A stretch of DNA of 40,417 nucleotides from an uncultured Planctomycetota bacterium (GTDB taxonomy: Bacteria; Planctomycetota; Planctomycetia; Pirellulales; Thermoguttaceae). The stretch's first letter is position 1. Every line of letters starts with the position of its first letter. Made by a program: the position numbers and the translations under genes. Shown piece by piece: positions 34,132-40,417 of this stretch. The stretch lies in assembly GCA_902786505.1 (NCBI GenBank), contig CADACS010000009.1, positions 1 to 40,417 of the forward strand, in the 5' to 3' direction. A model generated the notes under the pieces. That model made no database searches and was not told the origin of the DNA. It worked only from the letters and a program-made list of their open reading frames with translations.

Positions 34132-34974
34132 ATGAAACCGATCCTCATTCTGGCGTACGTCTTTTTCCTGGCGCTCTACGCGCTAGGCCCGATCGTCCTG
34201 CTCCTCAAACGTCAGGCGGACGCCGCGGGCGGAAAGAAGAAGCTGTGGAAGACGTATCTGGCGCTCTTTGGCGCGGGCGCGCTCGCGACCGGCGCCGCGT
34301 ACGGGATCGAACGCGCGTTAACCGCTCTGTTATCGCCCGATCCAGAAACCGGATTCGGATGCTTTATTAACGCGTTTATCGTCGCCGGCATGACCGAAGA
34401 GACGGTAAAATTTATCGCGCTCATGCTCTTTATCTATTGGAGCGAACGGTTTACGCGTTACGCGCGCGGCGCGTCGTTCGCGTCCTTTGTCTCGCTCGGA
34501 TTCGCTTTCGTCGAGAATCTTCTCTACGTCTTTTCTAACTCCACAGCGGGCGGTTCGCTCGCGACGGCGTTCTTTCGCGCCTTTACGTCGATTCCGGGCC
34601 ATTTCGCGTTCTCGATCTTCATGGGTTATTTCGTGGCGCTTGCGGTTCTCGGCAAAAAGAAGGGAGAGAATATCTTCCGAACGGGCCAAGGTTTCGCGGC
34701 GCGCGCGCCGAAGGAGAAAAAACGGTTCTATAAGCGCTTGGCGCTCGGCCTCGGCTCGGCGGTCGGCGTTCACGGCCTCTATGATTTTCTCCTCATGTTC
34801 GTCGCCGTTCCAAGTCAGCTGCGGGGACTGTCGCTCGTTCTGTGGATCGTCTGCTTTATCGGAATGTACTACGCGGCAAACGAATTAGTCGAGGCCCTGA
34901 AAATGAAAGATCACGCGCTCAGAGCCGCGGAACGCGAAAAACAGGGCGATTTCTATCGAATTCGAACTCGGTAG
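34132..34974 (+). CDS. PrsW-family intramembrane metalloprotease
   Basis: A 280-aa multi-spanning membrane protein of the PrsW family (the Bacillus member cuts an anti-sigma factor inside the membrane). The family's key acidic and His residues are all present: the Glu pair in AGMTEETVKF (E89, E90), GFAFVEN (E128), SIPGHFAF (H157) and GVHGLYDFLL (H214). About seven or eight membrane helices surround these, and the end is a charged cytoplasmic tail (KMKDHALRAAEREKQGDF). No good ribosome site is seen before the ATG at 34132. Its final 242 bp (with 17 bp past the stop) are repeated about 1.4 kb downstream. Substrate unknown; an anti-sigma factor or other signalling protein is a family-based guess. 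Confidence 0.88.
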   Translation: MKPILILAYVFFLALYALGPIVLLLKRQADAAGGKKKLWKTYLALFGAGALATGAAYGIERALTALLSPDPETGFGCFINAFIVAGMTEETVKFIALMLFIYWSERFTRYARGASFASFVSLGFAFVENLLYVFSNSTAGGSLATAFFRAFTSIPGHFAFSIFMGYFVALAVLGKKKGENIFRTGQGFAARAPKEKKRFYKRLALGLGSAVGVHGLYDFLLMFVAVPSQLRGLSLVLWIVCFIGMYYAANELVEALKMKDHALRAAEREKQGDFYRIRTR

Positions 34975-34991
34975 CGAAAAGGAACGCGCCG
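34750..34991 (+). repeat. Direct repeat, copy 1 (3' end of the PrsW-like gene)
   Basis: This 242-bp block matches 36396-36637 at the same length with about 14 differences by hand alignment. It spans the last 75 codons of the gene and the bases just after the stop. Confidence 0.92.
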
Positions 34992-35086
34992 CAAAGTTCC
35001 GTCGGCTTCGATCTTCGGCTCTTGATTTCCGCCGCGCCGTCCGTTAATACCTGCGCGGCTATTCTTACGTATCGGCGAAAGTTTCT

Positions 35087-35102
35087 AACGCTTTATTCAA
35101 TA
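35087..35102 (+). repeat. 16-bp direct repeat, copy 1
   Basis: AACGCTTTATTCAATA, identical to 36757-36772. It lies downstream of copy 1 of the PrsW end, as its twin lies downstream of copy 2. It is probably a remnant of the same segmental duplication, or an insertion boundary. Confidence 0.7.
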
Positions 35103-35199
35103 GGAAGACGACGGCTGTCGGCGGCGTTTACCCCCTTTGTTCACATAAAATCTTCTTATTCAACAACGCCGCTATACTGGCTCCCGGCGGACGTTCTCG

Positions 35200-36225
35200 T
35201 TATTCCCCACTACGTCTTCTGAACTCATTAATCCGAAGTTCACGTTTAAGTTCTTCCTCAGTCGGGAGATATGTAAAATACTTCGAAGCGAAGATCTGAT
35301 TATTCCCTTCGGGCAAAGTATATTTTACGACCGCATCGTTCTTTTCAGCGCACAGAACGACGCCAATCGGAGGATTATCGCCCTCGTTCATCAATTCTCT
35401 GGCATAGTAGTTGACATACATCTGCATCTGTCCCAAATCCTGATGCGTGAGTTTATCAGTTTTTAGGTCAAACAGAACAAAGCATTTGAGGATATAGTTG
35501 TAGAATACAAGGTCTATGAAAAAATCCTGTCCGTCAAGCGTAAAACGTTTTTGGCGCGATACAAAAGAGAAACCATGTCCAAGTTCTAAAAGAAACTGCT
35601 GTAAATGGTCTATCAGCGCTTGCTCTATATCGCTTTCGTAAACATGGGCGTCAGGCTTTATCTGCAAGAACTCCATAACATAAGGGTCTTTGAGCGCCTT
35701 TTCATATTCTGGCTTCGGCACGCTCGTCTGTATCTCTGCCGCCACTGAAGTCTTATCCTTACTTGCGAGCAGCCGCTGATAGTACATTGTATTTATCTGC
35801 CGTTCAAGTTGACGTACGCTCCACGCCGATTTTGCGCACTCTTCCGTATAGAAGTCACGGACAGTCTTATCGGCTATCTTCATAAGTATGCGGTAATGCG
35901 ACCAACTCAATTCGGCACACAAAGTGTGCCGATTCGGGAAACAGATGTAAAACTGACGCATTGCTCGCAGATTTCGTTCCGTAAAGCCCTTGCCAAACTC
36001 GGCAGTCAGTCTGTCTGACAGATACTTCAACAGATTTTTACCGTATTCTGCTCTGTCGTTCTCTCCGCTAGCCTTGTAAATCTGTTCGCCAATCTCTCAA
36101 TAGGCAACGACCATAGCCGTATTGACGGCGGCATATACCTTGTGCTGCGCTGTTATTACAAAAGAACGTATGGAGCTATAAATATCTTCCGAACTATTCT
36201 CGTTTTTTATAATTTCATTAACCAT
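35200..36225 (-). pseudogene. YhcG/DUF1016-family PDDEXK nuclease gene, interrupted by an in-frame TGA
   Basis: From the ATG at 36225 the frame reads MVNEIIKNENSSEDIYSSIR and on to VVAY, then a TGA at codon 43 (36099-36097), then continues in the same frame EIGEQIYKASGENDRAEYGK to the stop at 35200. In this family the residue after AY is Trp (AYWEIG), so TGG has become TGA. The rest is intact. The N-terminal DUF1016 part has WSVRQLERQINTMYYQRLL, and the C-terminal nuclease domain has FIDLVFYN and FVLFDLKTDKL (catalytic Asp and D-x-K). It ends with a FASKYFTYLPTEEELKREL tail. A shorter protein could start at the ATG at 36030. Base composition is clearly more AT-rich than neighbouring genes, pointing to horizontal transfer. 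Such proteins often accompany restriction-modification or other defence loci. Confidence 0.88.
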
Positions 36226-36282
36226 AGGATTCACCCACTTTTTCTAACGGCACACGCGTTATACAGTACGGGGCTTCAATTT

Positions 36283-36395
36283 TCAAGAGAGAGCGCCGCG
36301 CTTTTGTAAAAAATAATTTGCCGTATCGGTCTTAACAGCGATTTCAAACAGCTTTTCAAAGGAGCTTTGTTCCGGAAAGAAAGGTTTGGCGTTCG
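36283..36395 (-). pseudogene. C-terminal remnant of an unidentified gene
   Basis: On the minus strand an open frame of 37 codons encodes NAKPFFPEQSSFEKLFEIAV then KTDTANYFLQKRGALS, ending in TGA (36285-36283), 57 bp before the DUF1016 start. It reads like a natural protein end, has the same low-GC codon use as the DUF1016 gene, and is cut off exactly where the PrsW repeat copy 2 begins. I cannot identify its family. Confidence 0.5.
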
Positions 36396-36637
36396 CTCGG
36401 CTCGGCGATCGGCGTTCACGGTCTCTATGATTTTCTCCTCATGTTCGCCGCCGTTCCGACTCAACTGCGGGGTCTTTCGATCGTTCTGTGGATCGTCTGC
36501 TTTATCGGAATGTACTACGCGGCAAACGAATTAGTCGAAGCCCTGAAAATGAAAGATCACGCGCTCAGAGCCGCAGAACGCGCAAAACAGGGCGATTTCT
36601 ACCGAATTCGAACTCGGCAGCGAAAAGGAACGCGCCG
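36396..36637 (+). repeat. Direct repeat, copy 2 (PrsW-like 3' end)
   Basis: The 242-bp counterpart of 34750-34991, same length, no gaps. The upstream base sequence diverges completely at 36395, marking the junction with the low-GC insertion. Confidence 0.92.
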
Positions 36638-36713
36638 TCCATTTAACGCGGCGAACGTAAATGTCAGTTTTTTCATTTTAGGGCTGGCGCGCTTGACGTC
36701 GGCAGTCCTTTAA
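36396..36713 (+). pseudogene. Truncated second copy of the PrsW-like gene (C-terminal fragment)
   Basis: It begins abruptly at 36396 within the last two helices (LGSAIGVHGLYDFLLMF) and continues in frame through the tail. The stop TAG of the intact gene is CAG here, so the frame runs on for about 35 extra residues to 36713. It lacks the catalytic Glu residues and any start signal, so it cannot be functional. It is the leftover of a tandem duplicate broken by the low-GC insertion to its left. Confidence 0.88.
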
Positions 36714-36731
36714 AATATAATCGCCGACGTC
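36693..36731 (+). promoter_or_regulatory. Near-consensus promoter wrapped in an inverted repeat
   Basis: -35 TTGACG (36693-36698), a 17-nt spacer and a perfect -10 TATAAT (36716-36721). A perfect 9-bp inverted repeat GACGTCGGC (36695-36703) / GCCGACGTC (36723-36731) overlaps the -35 on one side and the start region on the other. This is a classic layout for repressor control of the 36832-40358 genes. Confidence 0.7.
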
Positions 36732-36756
36732 GGCTTCCCTGTCGACAAAGGGTTGC

Positions 36757-36772
36757 AACGCTTTATTCAATA
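36757..36772 (+). repeat. 16-bp direct repeat, copy 2
   Basis: AACGCTTTATTCAATA, identical to 35087-35102. It lies in the leader of the following gene. Confidence 0.7.
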
Positions 36773-36831
36773 AGACTTATCTAACGTCGGGGCGAGTCTC
36801 CGCCGGGAATCGCGCCAAAAGGAGTTTTCGT

Positions 36832-38049
36832 ATGTCCATGTTTGCGTTTGTCAAAGGGCGGGCGGCGCTTTTAACGCCGATTCTTTTCTCCTTCATTTTG
36901 ACTCTGACTCAGCCGTTCGAACGTCTTTACGGCGCCGAAAACGACCTGCTCGACCAGATTATCAAGCTGGACGAACAGAGGCGCGAGCAGATGAAAACGT
37001 GCCGGTTTGAGTTTGACATATATCATCGCGTTGGCGCTCAAAACGCGTATGATATGATAGGTAATTCCTGGGAACGGGAAAACGGCAAGCTTCGGTATTT
37101 AACCCACGAAAAAAGATTTCCGGAGGGCTATCAGCTTGGAGATCCCGTCGAAGACATGGTTTCCGACGTCTACGTCGACGGCGATCGGATGTATGAATTC
37201 AGAGCGCCGGAAGGGAAGTATCCCGTAACAGACGCCCTCGATCCGTGCAATCTTAAAGCCAACAAGGAAGAAGGATTCGCTTTCAGCATTACGCGGCGTT
37301 CAAAGGAACGCGATTTCGCCACAAAATATCCCCTTCCTGTCCTGCCGATACCGGGTTTTGACAAAGACGTCCCTTTGCGGGAGATTTTTAATCAAAATCC
37401 TCCTGCTAAAATTACCGAACAGACCTCGGAATCGGGAGACCGTATCGTTCATTGCGAATTGTCGGGCGACATTCCGGACAATGTTCCTAACGTTTTTAAA
37501 AGCTGGGACCTTACAGTCGACTTCAATCTCAGTAAGGGCGGCGCGATTATCGGATACGCGGGAACTTGGTATTTGGAAGATAAAACTCAAAATCCCTCTC
37601 ACATGGGTTGCGCCGTTTCAAAACTACAGGAATATGGAAACGGAGTCTGGCTTCCACAGGAATTTGAAACTTCTGGGTACGGCCAAGACAAAGAAAACGC
37701 GAGCGTCTTTCGCACCGTGTTTACGTCGGTTTCCCTGAATGAAAAATTCCCGACTCCGATAGACGATTTTGATTTTCCCAAAGGCGCGGTCGTTTACGAA
37801 TGGGATCCCAATACGGACAAGATGACTTTTCATCTCTGGGGGCAGTCCAAACCGGAAAAGACATGGGAAAGTCAAGTCGACTTTCTAAAAGAACTCGAAA
37901 GCTACTGTTTTCCGGACGGGGCTCCGTATAAAAGAGCCAAAGAGGTTTCTCCTATTCGGTATGCGCTGCTGATACTGGGAGTTCTCTTAATAGCGGTTGG
38001 AATTTATGTCAGACAGAGAAGTCGGGCCGCCGCCCAGGGCAAACGCTAG
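36832..38049 (+). CDS. Exported single-anchor protein, function unknown (405 aa)
   Basis: It has a signal peptide (about residues 8-30: FVKGRAALLTPILFSFILTL) and a mostly beta-rich extracytoplasmic domain. That begins with a Lys/Glu helix (LLDQIIKLDEQRREQMKTCRFEFDIY, core LDEQRREQMKTCRF). Near the end is one membrane helix (about 377-394: YALLILGVLLIAVGIYV) and a short basic tail. The early pattern of a helix followed by long antiparallel strands (SNSWERENGKLRY type) is reminiscent of LolA/outer-membrane-lipoprotein-carrier-like folds, but this is only a resemblance. AAGGAG 7 nt upstream fixes the first ATG (36832). It shares its plan with the next gene and is the first gene behind the inverted-repeat promoter. 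Confidence 0.82.
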   Translation: MSMFAFVKGRAALLTPILFSFILTLTQPFERLYGAENDLLDQIIKLDEQRREQMKTCRFEFDIYHRVGAQNAYDMIGNSWERENGKLRYLTHEKRFPEGYQLGDPVEDMVSDVYVDGDRMYEFRAPEGKYPVTDALDPCNLKANKEEGFAFSITRRSKERDFATKYPLPVLPIPGFDKDVPLREIFNQNPPAKITEQTSESGDRIVHCELSGDIPDNVPNVFKSWDLTVDFNLSKGGAIIGYAGTWYLEDKTQNPSHMGCAVSKLQEYGNGVWLPQEFETSGYGQDKENASVFRTVFTSVSLNEKFPTPIDDFDFPKGAVVYEWDPNTDKMTFHLWGQSKPEKTWESQVDFLKELESYCFPDGAPYKRAKEVSPIRYALLILGVLLIAVGIYVRQRSRAAAQGKR

Positions 38050-38104
38050 CGCCGATTGACGCAATGACTTCGGGGTCTTCGCACTGTAAATAGAAAGATT
38101 TCTC

Positions 38105-39406
38105 ATGTTTATTGAAACGGTTCGAACTGTTCGATACCGCGCGGAACGCGCTTGCGTTTGTGTTGCGGCGTTTACGGCGGCGGCGTTATTCGCCGTTTCC
38201 CTATTCTTGACGCCCCGTTTTGCCGCAGGCTGCGGCGAGGAAGGAATGGCAGATTCTTCCGAGGAGCCGCGTTCTGCGGAAGAACTGGCAAGTCAAACCG
38301 AGAAGTTTTGGCGGCAGTTTAAGCGGCTTGACGTAACCTATCGGTTTACCAATTACGATTACAATTCGGAAACCAAAGAATATAAGAAAATAGTTCAAAA
38401 AATCCGGTGGCGGTATGACTTGGAAACCGGACAGGAGCGCGAAACGCGGGAAGATTCGATCGACGAACGGACGCTGGACTGGTATTTCGACGGGACGTCG
38501 AACACGTACGAGCTCCGGGGAATCGACTTTGACTCCGAAATGACGTCGGAGCTTGATTTTTTTCTGCGGCGTAAAGAAACAAGGCGTTCGGGCGCCGTTT
38601 ACGAAGGATATGATCCACATCTGGGCGCGAGTTGGGAAAACCATACTTATCGAACGTGGTATCCGGGCGCGCAAAGCTCGTACTTTAGAATGGAGCCCGA
38701 GGACGACACGCTTTCTTTTGTTGAAACCGTGCGAAAATATCCCGCGTCGACGCCCGTTCGTTCTATGTCGCCTTCTGGGGATATCCTCTGGACCTTCCTG
38801 CTTTTTCCGAGTCACGAGGCCGCAGTCGCGTACCCGAACGAAGTCCCAAACGCGCAGGGAATGTGTTATCGTGAAATTGTCATTAACGAATCCAAGAATT
38901 ATTTGGTTCAGTCGGTGAGATCGACCTTTTACCGAAAGCTCGTCTCGGGGGAAAAAGAAAGAATCGCAAGTCTCTTTGAAGTTGGCGAGACCTTAAAAGT
39001 CGGCGATTTCTATTTTCCCAAATTATCTTGGTATAAATACCCGGAAGACGACCCGCGGCCGCAGATTCACGAGGTCGAGTCGCTCAAAGTCGACGGCGAT
39101 TTGGATTTTGACTCTTTCAAAATACCGAAGTTTACGCTCGTATCCGTATTTCAGAAGGACGGGAGCGAATACCGCGCCATTTGGGGAGAGGGAAATAAAG
39201 CCGCCAGAACGTTTCGTTCCGAGGAAGAATACTACGCCTATATGGAAAGTCTGGGAGTGGAGTATGAGGCGGAACGTAAAGAAGCGATCGAACGTGAAAA
39301 AGCGGAACGCAGAGCGCCTCGCGCAGCGCTTTGCGCCCTCGGATTCGCTTTAATAATCGCCGCGTTCTGGATGAAGAGGCGCAAAAAGGCGAAAACGGAA
39401 GGATAA
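38105..39406 (+). CDS. Exported single-anchor protein, function unknown (433 aa)
   Basis: Same architecture as the previous gene: signal peptide (about 15-41), an early helix SAEELASQTEKFWRQFKRLD and then beta strands (VTYRFTNYDY, KIRWRYDLETG). A Glu/Arg-rich helix (YEAERKEAIEREKAERR) leads to one membrane helix (about 408-425: AALCALGFALIIAAFWM) and a basic end MKRRKKAK. This is consistent with distant paralogy, although identity is low by eye. It starts 55 bp after the previous stop with a weak ribosome site. Function unknown; extracytoplasmic with a short cytoplasmic tail. Confidence 0.82.
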   Translation: MFIETVRTVRYRAERACVCVAAFTAAALFAVSLFLTPRFAAGCGEEGMADSSEEPRSAEELASQTEKFWRQFKRLDVTYRFTNYDYNSETKEYKKIVQKIRWRYDLETGQERETREDSIDERTLDWYFDGTSNTYELRGIDFDSEMTSELDFFLRRKETRRSGAVYEGYDPHLGASWENHTYRTWYPGAQSSYFRMEPEDDTLSFVETVRKYPASTPVRSMSPSGDILWTFLLFPSHEAAVAYPNEVPNAQGMCYREIVINESKNYLVQSVRSTFYRKLVSGEKERIASLFEVGETLKVGDFYFPKLSWYKYPEDDPRPQIHEVESLKVDGDLDFDSFKIPKFTLVSVFQKDGSEYRAIWGEGNKAARTFRSEEEYYAYMESLGVEYEAERKEAIEREKAERRAPRAALCALGFALIIAAFWMKRRKKAKTEG

Positions 39407-39471
39407 CGACGGCTCGAAGTGTTTTAGTTCCATAGGCGTTGGAAGTTGTTTAAAACAGCCCGTTTTATTCG

Positions 39472-39813
39472 ATGACGTTAAAAGTTTCCCCTTCCTCGCT
39501 TGAACTTTCCGACGTTCAGCCCGGAAGCGACGCCGACGCCGTGTTTTACATAGTCAATCGGTCAAAGCATACGGTTTTCGTCACGCAGATAAAGCCCTCG
39601 TGCAGCTGCGCCAGAATTTTGTCGCCGGAAAGAAAGACGATACTTTTTCCGATTGAAATCAAGCCCAAAACGAAGATCCCGGTCTTAGTTACGGCAAAAA
39701 TTTTCTATAACTGTTCGCCCGTGCGCAGAATCACGGTATCGACCGAATATCAAACGGACGTGAACGATCAACGGTTCCTATTGTTTGACGTGGTTTATAA
39801 GAGGGAGAAATGA
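39472..39813 (+). CDS. DUF1573-family protein, small
   Basis: A 113-aa immunoglobulin-like DUF1573 domain. The family pattern is evident: LSDVQPGSDADAVFYIVNRSKHTV, then the Cys motif IKPSCSCARIL (about residues 40-50), then strands to the end. No signal peptide is seen with this start; a stop codon lies in frame just upstream, so a longer form is excluded. The ATG has no clear ribosome site. Its stop overlaps the next start as ATGA, showing translational coupling with the second DUF1573 gene. Role unknown. Confidence 0.8.
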   Translation: MTLKVSPSSLELSDVQPGSDADAVFYIVNRSKHTVFVTQIKPSCSCARILSPERKTILFPIEIKPKTKIPVLVTAKIFYNCSPVRRITVSTEYQTDVNDQRFLLFDVVYKREK

Positions 39814-40358
39814 CAGATCGCGCTAAATTCCGCGTAACGCCAACGTCCGTACTCGCGGCCGCCGCGTTTTGCTTTTTCCTTTTTGCGGCAGGTCGCGCAG
39901 TCGTCAACGGGGTCGTCTGGCTTTCGGACAAGCTGTCCCCGGAACAGCTCGTGTGCGCCGAAGAGACGCGCGATTTAGGAACCGTGCGCCGGGGAGAACG
40001 CCCGCAGGTTGAGTTCGTTCTAAAAAATCTCGGCAGGGTTCCGACGCGAATCGGCAAAGCTCTTCCGGGGTGCAGTTCGTGCGTTCAAGTCGTCGACTAT
40101 ACGCAAGACGAAATTCAGCCGGGCGGATCGGCGGCCGTCAAACTCGCTTTATTGACCGAGGGAATGGAGGGCGCCGTTAAAAAAGCGGCGGTCGTTAAGT
40201 ACGGCCGCAACGACGGCAAATATATCCTTCTCTATCTTAAAGCGAACGTCGTCGTTCCTGCGGCCAAGACTGAGCCCGCAGGTTCGGATAGTTCCGGCGA
40301 AAACGAACAGGAAACGCAGCCGAAAATTCCAGAAGAAACGCCGGGCAGTCAGAATTAA
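39810..40358 (+). CDS. DUF1573-family protein with N-terminal membrane anchor
   Basis: It has an N-terminal signal anchor (about 12-40: VLAAAAFCFFLFAAGRAVV) followed by a DUF1573 domain with ETRDLGTVRRGERPQVEFVL, the Cys pair LPGCSSCVQVV (C67/C70 region), IQPGGSAAVKL and the closing strand YILLYLKANVVV. The last 30 residues are an acidic Ser/Glu/Pro tail. Length 182 aa. GAGGGAG lies right before the ATG, and the start overlaps the previous gene's stop by 4 bp. The two proteins may act as a pair, one anchored and one possibly exported or bound to it. Confidence 0.87.
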   Translation: MTDRAKFRVTPTSVLAAAAFCFFLFAAGRAVVNGVVWLSDKLSPEQLVCAEETRDLGTVRRGERPQVEFVLKNLGRVPTRIGKALPGCSSCVQVVDYTQDEIQPGGSAAVKLALLTEGMEGAVKKAAVVKYGRNDGKYILLYLKANVVVPAAKTEPAGSDSSGENEQETQPKIPEETPGSQN

Positions 40359-40384
40359 AAGCTCTTTCCTACGGAGAATCCCAA

Positions 40385-40417
40385 GTGAACCGCCGCGCCT
40401 ATCTTACCGGAACGAAT
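40385..40417 (+). CDS. Start of the next gene (first 11 codons only)
   Basis: A GTG at 40385, preceded by GGAG 8 nt upstream, opens a frame reading MNRRAYLTGTN to the window edge. It lies 26 bp after the DUF1573 gene on the same strand, so probably in the same operon. Too short to identify. Confidence 0.5.
   Translation, partial: MNRRAYLTGTN

Noticed and set aside
36097..36099. Host-wide recoding of TGA as Trp
   Set aside because: cmk, tatC and other native genes here end at TGA at the expected family length, so TGA is a stop in this genome.

Overview
The window reads as GC-rich chromosomal DNA from a planctomycete, probably of the Pirellulales-like lineages found in animal guts. The inference rests on gene content: a DUF1559 pseudopilin-like protein, a pair of DUF1573 proteins, a transthyretin-like lipoprotein, a Hanks-type Ser/Thr kinase, an FHA protein with a long Ala/Pro linker, and very large exported proteins of unknown function. 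Most coding regions use G/C-ending codons. The exception is a lower-GC island at about 35.1-36.4 kb.

Layout. 1-4.3 kb (minus strand): a truncated Ser/Thr kinase, an orphan ExbD/TolR-type protein and an RpoD-family sigma factor. 5.0-6.6 kb (plus): cytidylate kinase followed closely by an exported GH16 glucanase. 6.7-8.8 kb (minus): an exported GH43 glycosidase preceded by a degenerate sigma-54-activator-like AAA+ protein. 9.0-10.2 kb (plus): a TatC with an enlarged first loop. 10.3-15.2 kb (minus): an FmdB zinc ribbon, an exported BON-domain protein, a long disordered acidic/basic protein, and a leader with a perfect consensus promoter and a possibly frameshifted small gene. 15.3-29.3 kb (minus): an FHA protein followed by two overlapping genes for giant exported membrane proteins (1385 and about 2904 aa). 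By eye these contain three copies of one architectural module. They are the best candidate here for an undescribed system.

30.0-31.0 kb (plus): a sugar phosphate isomerase/epimerase-family TIM barrel. 31.5-35.0 kb (plus): the DUF1559 protein, a lipoprotein, two tandem paralogous small membrane proteins and a PrsW-family membrane protease. 35.1-36.7 kb: a foreign-looking insertion carrying a YhcG/DUF1016 nuclease gene broken by an in-frame TGA at a Trp codon, plus the tail of another gene. It abuts a truncated second copy of the PrsW gene end. 36.8-40.4 kb (plus): a probable operon of two exported single-anchor proteins, two DUF1573 proteins and the start of another gene, behind a strong promoter wrapped in an inverted repeat.

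Working together: the glycosidases, the Tat component and the Tat-like signal on GH43 fit polysaccharide breakdown outside the cytoplasm. The kinase, FHA protein, sigma factor and inactive-looking AAA+ protein point to phosphosignalling and transcription control. The FHA/giant-protein cluster has no function I can assign. All calls come from reading the sequence without database searches.
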